Source: Rossellomorea vietnamensis | Lineage (GTDB): Bacteria; Bacillota; Bacilli; Bacillales; Bacillaceae_B | Length of the DNA: 64,000 nucleotides | Direction of reading: 5' to 3' | Assembly: GCF_008180615.1 (NCBI RefSeq) | Contig: NZ_VTEH01000007.1 | Coordinates: forward strand, 12,692 to 76,691 | Shown here: positions 45,745-60,418 of the stretch, piece after piece | How positions within the stretch are numbered: position 1 is the first letter of the stretch | Layout: each line of letters opens with the position of its first letter | Translations under genes and position numbers: made by a program | Notes under the pieces: generated by a model | The model's database searches: none | What the model was told of the DNA's origin: nothing | Seen by the model: only the letters and a program-made list of their open reading frames with translations

Positions 45745-45780
45745 CAAAAAAAAGGATTGCCCATATCGGACAACCCTTTG
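45745..45780 (-). terminator. Terminator of spoIIQ
   Basis: On the minus strand AAAGGGTTGTCC-GATAT-GGGCAATCCTTT is followed by TTTTTG. Confidence 0.85.
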
Positions 45781-45785
45781 TTATT

Positions 45786-46712
45786 TTATTCTTCTTCAGA
45801 ACCGCTATCTTCTGTTCCTTCGTCAGTGCCTTGGTCAGCGTTTTCTTCAGTGTCAGTGTCTTCAGTTCCATTTTCTTCTTCAGCGGAATCTGAACCTTCT
45901 TCACTTTGAGTACTTTCTGAACCTTCTTCTTCAGCACCTTCATCACTTTGACTGTCGGCAGCATCCGGAACGTCTGTTTCTGCTTGATCATCTGCTTGTG
46001 CATCAACATCTGATTGCTTCTCATCAAAAGATACTTCTTGAAGTGTAGCTAGTGACTTATTAACATATTCTTGTGGATTAACAGCAACTTCATCTTTACG
46101 GATTTCAAAGTGTACGTGTACTCCAGCTTTTTCATTAAACAAACTTTGGGAAGCTGCTGCAAGTTTTTGTCCTTGCTCTACAGTATCGCCTACTTCAACC
46201 GCGAAGTCCTTGACTGATTGGTAACGAGTAACAATTCCTTTGTCATGCTCTACTTCGATCATGTTTCCTAGCAGAGAATCTTCTTGGACTTTTGTGACTG
46301 TGCCGCTCATTGCCGCAAGTACATCAAAGTCTTTTCCGCCAAGTGAAATGTCGATACCTTGGTTTGGATGATACTGATTGTCATACACAATTAAAGCTGC
46401 TTCTTGCTCTTGTTCTGAAGCGTTAGCATCGTAGAATCCTTTTTCGATGACCACTTCATTTTCATCAGCTACTGGCATTACGAAATTTTCCATTGTCCGG
46501 TTGACTTCGACTGCTGGACGGTCAAACTCGTTACCAGTTTGAACATCCTCTTCATAACCAAGTTCTTGATCTTCTGCAACATCATTTCCAGCTGCTTGAT
46601 ACCAAAGGATTGCTGTAATAATGATTGCTGCACTTGCCAAATACATTGCCGGGTATGCCCAGCGTTTACTAAAGAATTTCTGAGAAGGTCGTTTCTTTTC
46701 TTCCTCTCTCAT
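45786..46712 (-). CDS. spoIIQ: Stage II sporulation protein SpoIIQ
   Basis: 308 residues from ATG 46712 behind GAGGTGAT. Short cytoplasmic end, one membrane span (WAYPAMYLASAAIIITAILW), then an M23/LytM-like domain near 115-230 and a long Glu/Asp/Ser-rich tail. In the first zinc motif (canonical HxGxD) the sequence is NQGID, so the histidine is Asn; the second motif HVHFEI is intact. Loss of that His is also reported for B. subtilis SpoIIQ, which is a non-enzymatic partner of SpoIIIAH in engulfment. The sigma-F promoter upstream supports forespore expression. Confidence 0.93.
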   Translation of the reverse strand: MREEEKKRPSQKFFSKRWAYPAMYLASAAIIITAILWYQAAGNDVAEDQELGYEEDVQTGNEFDRPAVEVNRTMENFVMPVADENEVVIEKGFYDANASEQEQEAALIVYDNQYHPNQGIDISLGGKDFDVLAAMSGTVTKVQEDSLLGNMIEVEHDKGIVTRYQSVKDFAVEVGDTVEQGQKLAAASQSLFNEKAGVHVHFEIRKDEVAVNPQEYVNKSLATLQEVSFDEKQSDVDAQADDQAETDVPDAADSQSDEGAEEEGSESTQSEEGSDSAEEENGTEDTDTEENADQGTDEGTEDSGSEEE

Positions 46713-46730
46713 TTCCATCACCTCAGCAAT

Positions 46731-46760
46731 CATTCTGAACACTTTGAAAGTAATATATAC
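46731..46760 (-). promoter_or_regulatory. Sigma-F promoter of spoIIQ
   Basis: On the minus strand GTATA (46756-46760), 15-nt spacer, GTTCAGAATG (46731-46740), matching nine of ten positions of the sigma-F -10 consensus GGNNANAHTR. It ends 18 nt before the start codon. Confidence 0.7.
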
Positions 46761-46909
46761 ATTCTCTTGAAAAAAATTTTTACTTCTTATCATTCGACAA
46801 AGCATTTATAAATATGTATGTTTTATCACATTTTCTTTTTTGATATGGAAGAAAGCTGGGTTAATGGTAAAATAACAAGAAGAATATTTTCTACAGGAAG
46901 GATTTAATC

Positions 46910-47344
46910 ATGTTAAGAATCGTTAAGTGGGCACTTACTGCTGCCCCATTTATATATATGGCTTTGATTTGGTATATGTCGAGCAACCCTGCGGATATGA
47001 TAATCAAAATGGAGGATGAGTGGTTAGACCGTACATTCAAAGAATCTCTTCATCTGGTGGAATTTGCGATCCTGTATGTCTTATTCATCCTTGCCTTATT
47101 GGCACATGACCGACTGACATATGCCGCAAGCTTTGCTGCTGCCCTGGCAGCCGGCTTCTATGGCCTTACAGACGAAATCCATCAATCCTTTGTCCCTTAT
47201 CGTTCCGCTACCCTGATTGATGCCGCCAAGGACCTTTTCGGAGTAGCTGTTTGTTTGGTGATTGTGAATCGGACTTATTTCGGAAATAAGAATCATGCTA
47301 TAGCACGGGGGATGGAGAAAGTACGGGTAAAATTAAATGGTTAG
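46910..47344 (+). CDS. VanZ-family membrane protein
   Basis: 144 residues, four membrane spans. VanZ motifs: LTAAPFIYMALIWYMSSNPA at the start, KESLHLVEFAILYVLFILAL and GLTDEIHQSFVPYRSATLID with DAAKDLFGV near residue 105. The best-known member confers low-level teicoplanin resistance, but most chromosomal copies have no known role and no van genes are here. GGAAGG precedes the ATG. It is divergent from spoIIQ and ends in a strong terminator. Confidence 0.9.
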   Translation: MLRIVKWALTAAPFIYMALIWYMSSNPADMIIKMEDEWLDRTFKESLHLVEFAILYVLFILALLAHDRLTYAASFAAALAAGFYGLTDEIHQSFVPYRSATLIDAAKDLFGVAVCLVIVNRTYFGNKNHAIARGMEKVRVKLNG

Positions 47345-47358
47345 CAGATAGATAAATA

Positions 47359-47398
47359 AAAAAGCGTGCCGGCAAAATTTTGCTGGCACGCTTTTTTT
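47359..47398 (+). terminator. Terminator of the vanZ-like gene
   Basis: AAAAGCGTGCCGGCA / TGCTGGCACGCTTTT stem with TTTTTTT tail. Confidence 0.9.
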
Positions 47399-47750
47399 AT
47401 TTAATTATCCTTAACAGGTCGCTGCTGTTATATTCTTAACTTTTATTCCTCTATTCATACAACATCAATTACCAGGAAATGTTATCTGTTTTATCAAAGT
47501 AACAGGTACCATAAAAGTGAGTGAGTGACCCCTTATCGTCTTTTTTAAAGGTGAAGAACAAAAAAAGATTTTCTTCGCATGACTATGCCCATAATTAATG
47601 TGAATAAAGCGTAAACAGAAGAAAAATTAAAGGACAAAATCGTGATGAGTTCGTCCTCTTAATGAGTTATATTTATTTATGTGAGATTAGGTAGAGTTTT
47701 TCAGGTACACATCGAATTTCTAAGAATAGCTAAATTACATACTTTGCAGG

Positions 47751-47985
47751 ATTGAAGCGGAAGGTGTGCGACCTCCTGCGGGACTAGCGGTCGTCTAGTT
47801 CCAGCGCCTAGCCCCTCGGGGTCAAAAAACCCGAAGAGAATAAAAGGAAAGTTCGCCTTTTTTTCTCTTCGGAACATTTGCCTGTCGGGCCTGATCGGGG
47901 CGCTTCCACTTTATATACAGGCGAAGCCGAGGAGGCTCAACGCCCGCCCCGCGGAGTCGCACATCTGGAGCGGAAATCCTAACTC
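47751..47985. repeat. Interspersed repeat with a second repeat nested inside
   Basis: The outer element runs from ATTGAAGCGGAAGGTGTGCG to CTGGAGCGGAAATCC, the same type as at 29.1 kb. Inside it, at about 47799-47915, lies the reverse complement of the element at 52181-52290 (CCAGCGCCTAGCCCCTCGGG to CGGGGCGCTTCCAC). The gap 47345-48020 has no gene I can support apart from this and the vanZ terminator. Confidence 0.8.
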
Positions 47986-48020
47986 CGGATACAAGTTGAA
48001 AATGCAAAGTTATTTCTTGC

Positions 48021-49034
48021 TTACTTTTTAGCCGTAAACTGCTTTAAGATGGTATCCGAAGAACTTACTTTCACATCTTTATAATAATGAGTGACAATTT
48101 CCTCAAAGCTTTTGCCTTCTTTTGCCATCCCATTTGCTCCATATTGGCTCATGCCGACCCCGTGCCCATATCCTTTGGTTGTGATGACAATATGATCACC
48201 TTTTCGATACCAGGTAAAGTCAGAAGAACGCAAATCCAGCTTTTCACGAATTTCCCGTCCGGTGAATTCCTTGCCGTTGATCACAACACCCCCAACTCGC
48301 TGACCGGGTGTTCTATCAGTTATAGTGCCCACAGATCCGTCTCCTGCAAGGCTGATGCCTAGCTTTTCCTGAAATTCAGTGACCGGTACAACCTTCTGGG
48401 AGTTGAATTTAGGTGATTCTGCATCCCATGGACTTTCTACGCTTTTTAAATAAGGTACAGCATTTGGCCAGTAGGCTTCGGAATTCTCTGTGAAGCCATT
48501 GCTTGTAGAAAAGAAAGCCGCATCAATCGGATTACCTTCATATGTCAGGATCTTTCCTTTGGTCTCCAGTACAGCTTTCGCGATTTTTTCCATCTTCCAT
48601 TGATAGTCGGCTCCCCAGTGCTTCTTAAGCTCTTCATTATTACTAAAAACTTGATGGGTAACCGTATCGGTAACATCTGCACCTTCTGGGACATTTCCGC
48701 TTTTGTTCATCAATTGATTTACAATAAATGTCCTGGCTGCGAGTGCTTGTGCCTTCAAGGCCTCTATTTCAAAATCGGCAGGCATTTCTCCCGCCACGAC
48801 TCCAACGACATATTCCTCTAATGGAAGCTTTTCAATGATCTCTTTGCTGGACCTGTAGACAGCGACCTCTACTGAATCTTCCAATAGAGTGGTCTCTTTC
48901 GGCTTCTTGCTTTCCTCGTCCAGCTGGCTGCTTGCTTCATTATCTGAGAAGGGAAGCACTACGAGTGTGGGTACTAGAAAAGTGACGGCCATTAGGATTG
49001 CGACTGTAATGATTACTGGTTTGAACTGCTTCAT
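48021..49034 (-). CDS. spoIID: Stage II sporulation protein SpoIID
   Basis: 337 residues from ATG 49034 (TGGAGG nine bases before). N-terminal membrane anchor ([20 protein letters not shown]). The SpoIID lytic transglycosylase domain shows [35 protein letters not shown] with the catalytic Glu in GEMPADFE, and [13 protein letters not shown] and [20 protein letters not shown] signatures. It removes stem-less glycan during engulfment with SpoIIM and SpoIIP. A sigma-E-like promoter lies upstream. Same place, behind murA, as in B. subtilis. Confidence 0.95.
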   Translation of the reverse strand: MKQFKPVIITVAILMAVTFLVPTLVVLPFSDNEASSQLDEESKKPKETTLLEDSVEVAVYRSSKEIIEKLPLEEYVVGVVAGEMPADFEIEALKAQALAARTFIVNQLMNKSGNVPEGADVTDTVTHQVFSNNEELKKHWGADYQWKMEKIAKAVLETKGKILTYEGNPIDAAFFSTSNGFTENSEAYWPNAVPYLKSVESPWDAESPKFNSQKVVPVTEFQEKLGISLAGDGSVGTITDRTPGQRVGGVVINGKEFTGREIREKLDLRSSDFTWYRKGDHIVITTKGYGHGVGMSQYGANGMAKEGKSFEEIVTHYYKDVKVSSSDTILKQFTAKK

Positions 49035-49094
49035 GTCCGATGCCTCCATAACAATGATTAAAGCGAAGAAGCCTGAACTTCTTCACCTCACTTC

Positions 49095-49125
49095 ATATCT
49101 ATGGCAGTGGACAAGCAATTATAAC
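49095..49125 (-). promoter_or_regulatory. Candidate sigma-E promoter of spoIID
   Basis: On the minus strand GTTATAATT (49117-49125), 13-nt spacer, CATAGATAT (49095-49103), similar to the sigma-E boxes KMATATT and CATACAMT. It lies about 60 nt before the start codon. Confidence 0.4.
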
Positions 49126-49164
49126 TACGAAATGCAGAAAAAATTAAAGAAGTGGACGCTCGCT

Positions 49165-49219
49165 TTATCACTTTAAAGCATAAAGAGGGACAGTCCCTTT
49201 TGGCGCTTTAGAGCACTGA
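49165..49219. repeat. REP-like palindrome
   Basis: CACTTTAAAGCATAAAGAG then GGGACAGTCCCTTTTGGCGC, between murA and spoIID. Confidence 0.85.
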
Positions 49220-49270
49220 AGCAGGCAAGTTATTTTATTCCAGCGGGTATGTATGTTAGTCTGATAATTG

Positions 49271-49298
49271 AAAAAAGCTCTGCAGATGCAGAGCTTTT
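49271..49298 (-). terminator. Terminator of murA
   Basis: AAAAGCTCTGCA / TGCAGAGCTTTT stem just past the murA stop codon. Confidence 0.85.
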
Positions 49299-49311
49299 GA
49301 AAGATATCTAT

Positions 49312-50631
49312 TTACGCATTAAGGTCAGATATGATCTGCTCATCAGAAGTAAGGTTCACTTCGTCTTCCATTTCTTTCACACGCTCGATGTCCGCACCGA
49401 TTCCTGCCAGTTTTTTATGGAAATCAACATAACCGCGGTCAAGATGCTGCAGTTCTGTTACACGAGTGTATCCTTCTGCAACAAGACCGGCAATAGTCAA
49501 TGCTGCTGCTGCACGCAAATCGGTTGCTCCAACTTCCGCACCTTGCAGTGATACAGGTCCGTTAATGATAACAGAACGGCCTTCAATTTTAATATCTGCA
49601 TTCATACGACGAAATTCTTCTACGTGCATGAAGCGGTTTTCGAAAACTGTTTCTGAAATGACGCTTGTTCCTTCTGCACAAAGCAATAGAGCCATCATTT
49701 GTGACTGCATATCAGTTGGGAAGCCAGGGTGAGGCATGGTTTTGATATCAACAGGCTTTAATTTTTCCGGCCCGATGACTCTTAAACCATCTTCCTCTTC
49801 AATAATTGTAACGCCCATTTCTTCCATTTTAGCAACTAAAGAGGACATATGCTCTGCGATAGCACCTTTAACGAGCACGTTTCCTTTTGTGATTGCCGCA
49901 GCAACCATAAACGTTCCAGCTTCGATCCGGTCAGGGATGATGCTATGCTCAACACCATACAGGCGTTCAACCCCTTCGATACGGATTGTTCCGGTACCGG
50001 CACCTTTGACGTTTCCTCCCATTTTGTTAAGGAAGTTGGCAAGGTCTACAATCTCAGGTTCTTTAGCAACGTTTTCAAGGATAGTCGTACCTTCCGCAAG
50101 TACAGCAGCCATCATGATGTTTTCCGTTGCTCCTACACTTGGAAAGTCCAAATAAACTTTCGCGCCTTTTAATCTTCCGCCGTCGACTTCAGCTTCAATG
50201 AAACCATTACCGACTTTCACTTTTGCACCCATTGCTTCAAAGCCCTTAAGATGCTGGTCGATCGGCCTTGAACCGATTGCACAGCCTCCAGGCAATGCTA
50301 CACGCGCCCGGCCAGTTCTGCCAAGCAAAGATCCCATTACCAGAACAGAAGCCCGCATCTTGCGCACGTATTCGAATGGTGCTTCCACTAATAACTCTCT
50401 GGATGCATCTACTGTGATTTCGTTATTAGAAAATGAAACATCTGTATTTAAATGACGTAAAACTTCATTGATCGTATATACATCGGATAGAGTAGGTACA
50501 TCCTTGATGACACTCTTTCCTTCACTAGCTAATAATGTAGCAGCGATCACAGGCAAAACAGCATTTTTAGCACCTTCTGCTTTTACAGTACCGTTAAGAC
50601 TCTGGCCGCCGCGGACGATAATTTTTTCCAA
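49312..50631 (-). CDS. murA: UDP-N-acetylglucosamine 1-carboxyvinyltransferase MurA
   Basis: 439 residues. It transfers enolpyruvate from PEP to UDP-GlcNAc, the first committed step of peptidoglycan synthesis and the fosfomycin target. Cys117 in [16 protein letters not shown] is the active-site cysteine, so the enzyme should be fosfomycin-sensitive. Other motifs: [15 protein letters not shown] at the start and [16 protein letters not shown]. The position between spoIID and ywmB indicates the main paralog MurAA. It lies 32 nt after ywmB. Confidence 0.97.
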   Translation of the reverse strand: MEKIIVRGGQSLNGTVKAEGAKNAVLPVIAATLLASEGKSVIKDVPTLSDVYTINEVLRHLNTDVSFSNNEITVDASRELLVEAPFEYVRKMRASVLVMGSLLGRTGRARVALPGGCAIGSRPIDQHLKGFEAMGAKVKVGNGFIEAEVDGGRLKGAKVYLDFPSVGATENIMMAAVLAEGTTILENVAKEPEIVDLANFLNKMGGNVKGAGTGTIRIEGVERLYGVEHSIIPDRIEAGTFMVAAAITKGNVLVKGAIAEHMSSLVAKMEEMGVTIIEEEDGLRVIGPEKLKPVDIKTMPHPGFPTDMQSQMMALLLCAEGTSVISETVFENRFMHVEEFRRMNADIKIEGRSVIINGPVSLQGAEVGATDLRAAAALTIAGLVAEGYTRVTELQHLDRGYVDFHKKLAGIGADIERVKEMEDEVNLTSDEQIISDLNA

Positions 50632-50663
50632 GAGTATTCCCCTCCGCGTCCAATTTCTCTATA

Positions 50664-51404
50664 TTAATATTCAACCATAAGGATGGGTGTGCCAATGACA
50701 AAGGTTGTCTGTGTGCCCAATCCTTTTTTCCGCAGGCCTAGTTGCAAGTTCATGTTTTGATTATCAGTCGGCACAAATTGTTCGAATTTATTTGAGAAAG
50801 CTGATATTGAATAAAAATCGTTCTCTTTTAATGACTCCAACTCATTTGCCTCTAAAATAGAAAGTAACTTGTTTGATTGCTTTGATAAAACACCGTCAAG
50901 TGTATCACTGAATTCGCCTTTGATACAAGAGAAAATAAAGGGTTCCCCTGCAAAATGATTTTTCAATTTAGGAAGATAATGGTTTTGAATAGACTGTTTC
51001 GTAAGATGATTCCATTTGTTTCCGCGGAATTCGTATATCACATACGATTGGTGGTTGTCATCTTTTGTCGTTACTACTTTAATCATCTCTACCCCGGATG
51101 CATGCTCGATTAAACCTTTAAATTCTAGACTTTCATTATTTTGGGTATACTCCCAGCGAAAGTCCGGATTTTCTCTTTGCATACTTTCTACATAAGTTGT
51201 AAAACCTTTATCCGTGGAGAAATTTAAGTTTTCTCTTGCATATAGAGACCATTCAGTAATACGTCCATCCGATTCAGTAACCGCATCTGCAAGCCGTTCT
51301 ATATCTAAAGGATGAGTGGATGCAATAGTGTATTTACCACTAATTACGATCGTAAAACAAATCCCCATTAAAAATACCAAAAGTACAAATGTATATTTCT
51401 TCAT
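50664..51404 (-). CDS. ywmB: YwmB-family secreted protein
   Basis: 246 residues. Signal peptide or anchor at residues 4-24 (FVLLVFLMGICFTIVISGKY). The body, with ITEWSLYARENLNFSTDKGF, CIKGEFSDTLDGVLSKQSNK and FYSISAFSNKFEQFVPT, matches YwmB, whose fold is described as TATA-box-binding-protein-like and whose role is unproven. It lies just upstream of murA on the same strand, as in B. subtilis. The 273-bp gap to ywzB shows no gene. Confidence 0.88.
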   Translation of the reverse strand: MKKYTFVLLVFLMGICFTIVISGKYTIASTHPLDIERLADAVTESDGRITEWSLYARENLNFSTDKGFTTYVESMQRENPDFRWEYTQNNESLEFKGLIEHASGVEMIKVVTTKDDNHQSYVIYEFRGNKWNHLTKQSIQNHYLPKLKNHFAGEPFIFSCIKGEFSDTLDGVLSKQSNKLLSILEANELESLKENDFYSISAFSNKFEQFVPTDNQNMNLQLGLRKKGLGTQTTFVIGTPILMVEY

Positions 51405-51677
51405 AGTCTCTCCCCCTTATTCACAGTGTTTCCTGTGAGGGGAGGAACATACTTGGGAATTGTCGTCATCTTTTTACATATTTCAAAGGCTCACTATATT
51501 TTTAGCTCTTTATATTTTAGACTCATCTATGGAGTTTGTGACTGTTTCATCCACTCTGCTGTCAATGTAATATTGGAACCCGCTTTGTGAAAAGAAACAC
51601 ACAATAGAAAGCATACTCAATCCCGCTGTATTTGAACACATGTACAACGACCTATTTTTTTACAAATTGGTGACAGT

Positions 51678-51917
51678 TTAAAAAATAAAAGGCAGCTGCT
51701 GTGACCACATTAAATAATCGAGAAAGAAATTCCCCACTATGGATCCCAAAGCAATCGACATCAGAATGAATAAAAGCCTTGCCTGAAAAATCCGGTTCGC
51801 CCTCAAGAACTTGTCAAAGTTCAAAGCTTGCAATGCCCAAAAGCTGACGGCAATAAATGTTAAATGAACAAGCATGTTTGTGATGGCTTGTTGTCCAAAA
51901 CCTTCTAACATATCCAT
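51678..51917 (-). CDS. ywzB: DUF1146 membrane protein (YwzB)
   Basis: 79 residues with two membrane spans (ITNMLVHLTFIAVSFWALQA and ARLLFILMSIALGSIVGNFF). The family motif SFWALQALNFDKFLR is the hallmark of DUF1146. Function unknown; the gene nearly always lies between the atp operon and ywmB-murA, as here. It is separated from atpC by 484 bp that contain repeats and the atp terminator, so it is probably transcribed on its own. Confidence 0.88.
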   Translation of the reverse strand: MDMLEGFGQQAITNMLVHLTFIAVSFWALQALNFDKFLRANRIFQARLLFILMSIALGSIVGNFFLDYLMWSQQLPFIF

Positions 51918-52019
51918 TACTCCTCACATAGATCTATGTAAAAATTCGACACCAAAATATCGCAACTTTCGACATATACCCTATTGTAGCACACCTAAAC
52001 TTATCAGAAACAAATTTTA

Positions 52020-52100
52020 CAAATATTTCAGTACTCTTTAACACTGTAAAGAAATTCAGGGAAAGTCCCCATCACGATTCACCGCTTTTAAGCACTTGCA
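52020..52100. repeat. Degenerate REP-like sequence
   Basis: CTCTTTAACACTGTAAAGAA, CAGGGAAAGTCCCC and CGCTTTTAAGCAC resemble a decayed copy of the dispersed palindrome. The gap 51918-52401 has no gene. Confidence 0.4.
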
Positions 52101-52175
52101 GTACTGTTCCTTAAGTACATGACATTATTCTGCATGATGAGGAGCTGTCCATTTTAGTTGTTTAACTCAAAAAAA

Positions 52176-52300
52176 CAAAAGCGGAAGCGCCTTGGTCAGC
52201 CCCGACAGGCAAATGTTCTCAAGAGAAAAAAGGCGTTCTTTCTTTCATTCTCTTGAGGTTATTTGATCCCGAGGGGCTAGGCGATTGAGCTGGATGTGGA
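52176..52300. repeat. Interspersed repeat (AAAAGCGGAAGCGCC type)
   Basis: It begins AAAAGCGGAAGCGCCTTGGTC and ends GAGGGGCTAGGCGATTGAGC. An inner stem pairs CTCAAGAGAA with TTCTCTTGAG, and CCCCGA pairs with a partner near the other end. The same element, inverted, is nested in the repeat at 47.8 kb, and a decayed copy is at 2.74-2.86 kb. Confidence 0.8.
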
Positions 52301-52346
52301 TCACACAGCTAAAAATCCTAGGTGAATTTTATCTTCACTTATACAA

Positions 52347-52386
52347 TAAAAAAACGCCTTTCCGGTCAGGAGAGGCGTTTTTTTTA
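52347..52386 (-). terminator. Terminator of the atp operon
   Basis: AAAAACGCCT / AGGCGTTTTT stem with T-tracts on both strands, about 20 nt past the atpC stop codon. Confidence 0.9.
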
Positions 52387-52401
52387 GGGTTTGTTGTTTT
52401 A

Positions 52402-54262
<1,861 letters not shown>

Positions 54263-54327
54263 CTAGCTTTTGACGACAAATGTAATAAGAAAAAGCTGGG
54301 CAGGATATGCTCCAGCCGTTATGAGTT

Positions 54328-55188
<861 letters not shown>

Positions 55189-55283
55189 TCACCACCCTTT
55201 TTATTGTTCGGACCTTACCTTAAAAACACGCGACAGGGCAAGCGGATTTCCCCGCCGTCCTGCCGTTGTCATTACGGTTTGAA

Positions 55284-56837
<1,554 letters not shown>

Positions 56838-56893
56838 CTAAAGTAGAGACTCACCCTTATGCTAATGCAGGGTCCAGAATAGGACTGCCCGGC

Positions 56894-57951
<1,058 letters not shown>

Positions 57952-58102
57952 TCACTCCCTTCAAGAGACGATAGTTTCACAATGACATAAACTGAATTGA
58001 AACTCCTACATATATCGTTATTCCATCATTTCGATTGAATTATAGACATAAAGGAATGGCGAAGGTTCTCTGAGAGTGTCTTCGCCATTTTACTGTTAGA
58101 GA

Positions 58103-58333
<231 letters not shown>

Positions 58334-58388
58334 TCAATGTATGAAAATAAAGATTATTTCTGTTCAATTGGGTTGAACATATATATTA

Positions 58389-59108
<720 letters not shown>

Positions 59109-59124
59109 TCACCTCTCTTCCAAG

Positions 59125-59499
59125 CTATGTATGTTGTTTGAGCTGTTGAATCAAATAATCTATCATAATGACAAGATAGGATGTCATTAATCCAAAAATG
59201 ACACTCGGGAGATGCAATAGTTCAGGAAATCTAACAGCTATGATTGCTGCAAAAATAGCGCTTGCCATCCTGGATGTCGTCCCTAAAGACCTGATCTTCT
59301 CACCCGCAAGGATTTTGTCACCGAAATTAACCGTTTTCCTGACCAGAAGCCAGTGGTTAAACAAGCTGATGGCCGTGCCGAGGGCAAGTCCCAGAAAAAC
59401 AGCCTGATAGTCAGTAAATCCCCATCCGAGGACATAGATGGACAGCAAATAAAAAATATACTTGCGGTGCCTGTTGTACATCTGTTGAATTTCCGTCAT
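59125..59499 (-). CDS. atpI: ATP synthase I protein AtpI
   Basis: 124 residues with four membrane spans. The Bacillus AtpI family assists c-ring assembly or magnesium supply (reported roles, not settled). GWGFTDYQAVFLGLALGTAI followed by SLFNHWLLVRKTVNFGDKIL is typical. It is 22 nt before atpB and 6 nt after atpZ, so the two small genes head the operon. Confidence 0.88.
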   Translation of the reverse strand: MTEIQQMYNRHRKYIFYLLSIYVLGWGFTDYQAVFLGLALGTAISLFNHWLLVRKTVNFGDKILAGEKIRSLGTTSRMASAIFAAIIAVRFPELLHLPSVIFGLMTSYLVIMIDYLIQQLKQHT

Positions 59500-59505
59500 A
59501 AAGCA

Positions 59506-59733
59506 TTAATCTCCTGAAAAGTAAGTCCGGACTGTACGGAACATTGCATAAATTCCTGTTGCTAGCCCAAGGAAGAGTCCGATTACTAAGAAAAGTGGTG
59601 CGGTATCCAAGAAGCCGTCCAGCCATCTTCCACCGAAGATACCGACGAGCATGGATCCCACAAGTTGCGAGAGAATGGCCGAATATAGTGCCATGGCTTG
59701 GAACGGGCGTCTATCATCATGACGCATAGGCAT
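59506..59733 (-). CDS. atpZ: AtpZ/AtpI-family small membrane protein
   Basis: 75 residues, two membrane spans (YSAILSQLVGSMLVGIFGGR and APLFLVIGLFLGLATGIYAM). The WLDGFLDTAPLFL motif is typical of the AtpZ/AtpI family. First gene of the atp operon. AtpZ of bacilli has been linked with ion transport together with AtpI. A sigma-A promoter lies about 110 nt upstream. Confidence 0.85.
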   Translation of the reverse strand: MPMRHDDRRPFQAMALYSAILSQLVGSMLVGIFGGRWLDGFLDTAPLFLVIGLFLGLATGIYAMFRTVRTYFSGD

Positions 59734-59844
59734 CCCTACATTTCTGGGGAATTGCGGCAGAACTTTTACATTTCTTTGAAAAAATGCAAGATATATTTAT
59801 GTAAGATAATCTAGTGAAAACCCTATCATTTCATATCCTTTGTA

Positions 59845-59873
59845 AGCATACAATAGGGTACTATTGATGTCAA
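59845..59873 (-). promoter_or_regulatory. SigA promoter of the atp operon
   Basis: On the minus strand TTGACA (59868-59873), 17-nt spacer, TATGCT (59845-59850). It lies about 110 nt before atpZ. Confidence 0.7.
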
Positions 59874-59989
59874 TGAGTTACAGTGAAAAAGTTCACAACC
59901 TTGCCACGTGTTTCAGGTTTGTTCACAATTTCATCAAATTTGCAAAAAATCAAGCATAGCGTCACTTTTATTATATATTAGCAGACTGT

Positions 59990-60300
59990 CAGTTTTAAGA
60001 GCCTTATAATAGAAGATAATACCAATACCAGTGAGGGGCTGCTTGCTTGACTACTGGTATGGTGAGTTCGCCAAGAGCATAGTGCAAACTTCTGCCCCCT
60101 TTTAAACAAGAACCCGCCGATTAAGTCAGTTCCAGCAGGGACGGTCCTCTTCTGTTGAAACGGACGCGGGCCTATAGAGATTATCGAGATGTTTGTACTA
60201 GACTCTTTCCGTAAACTTTGTTGCTGCTCTATATGCAATTCGAAAAATAACGCCGTAATTTCATCTGAAATATCCTGGTAAGCAAGAAAGAAAAGAGCTG
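59990..60300. other. Unassigned conserved-looking segment upstream of the atp promoter
   Basis: GC content is higher than in the flanks. ATACCAGT pairs with ACTGGTAT across about 20 nt (60025-60060). A weak reading frame on the minus strand (59978-60238) has no ribosome site and a composition unlike a protein. It could be a noncoding RNA or the untranslated end of a decayed insertion element. The remaining parts of the 685-bp gap hold only the atp promoter and the protease terminator. Confidence 0.35.
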
Positions 60301-60390
60301 CACCCTCTGTTTATAAAGGAAATCCTTCGTATCCGGGGAAAAATCTGGCTATTGGGATATTTCCTAAAAAATATGCGAAAACACCTATAC

Positions 60391-60418
60391 TAAAAAGGAA
60401 GCAGTCTTCACTGCTCCC
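60391..60418 (-). terminator. Terminator of the subtilase gene
   Basis: On the minus strand GGAGCAGTGAAGACTGCTTCC followed by TTTTTAG, directly after the stop codon. Confidence 0.85.

Noticed and set aside
46910..47344. Glycopeptide resistance locus
   Set aside because: Only a VanZ-family gene is present, with no vanH, vanA or vanX-type genes. Such single copies are common and not evidence of resistance.
47822..48007. 61-residue frame downstream of spoIID
   Set aside because: It lies inside the nested interspersed repeats; its sequence is typical of spurious frames in these elements.
59978..60238. 86-residue frame upstream of the atp operon
   Set aside because: No ribosome site and a composition unlike protein. 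It is kept only as an unexplained DNA segment.
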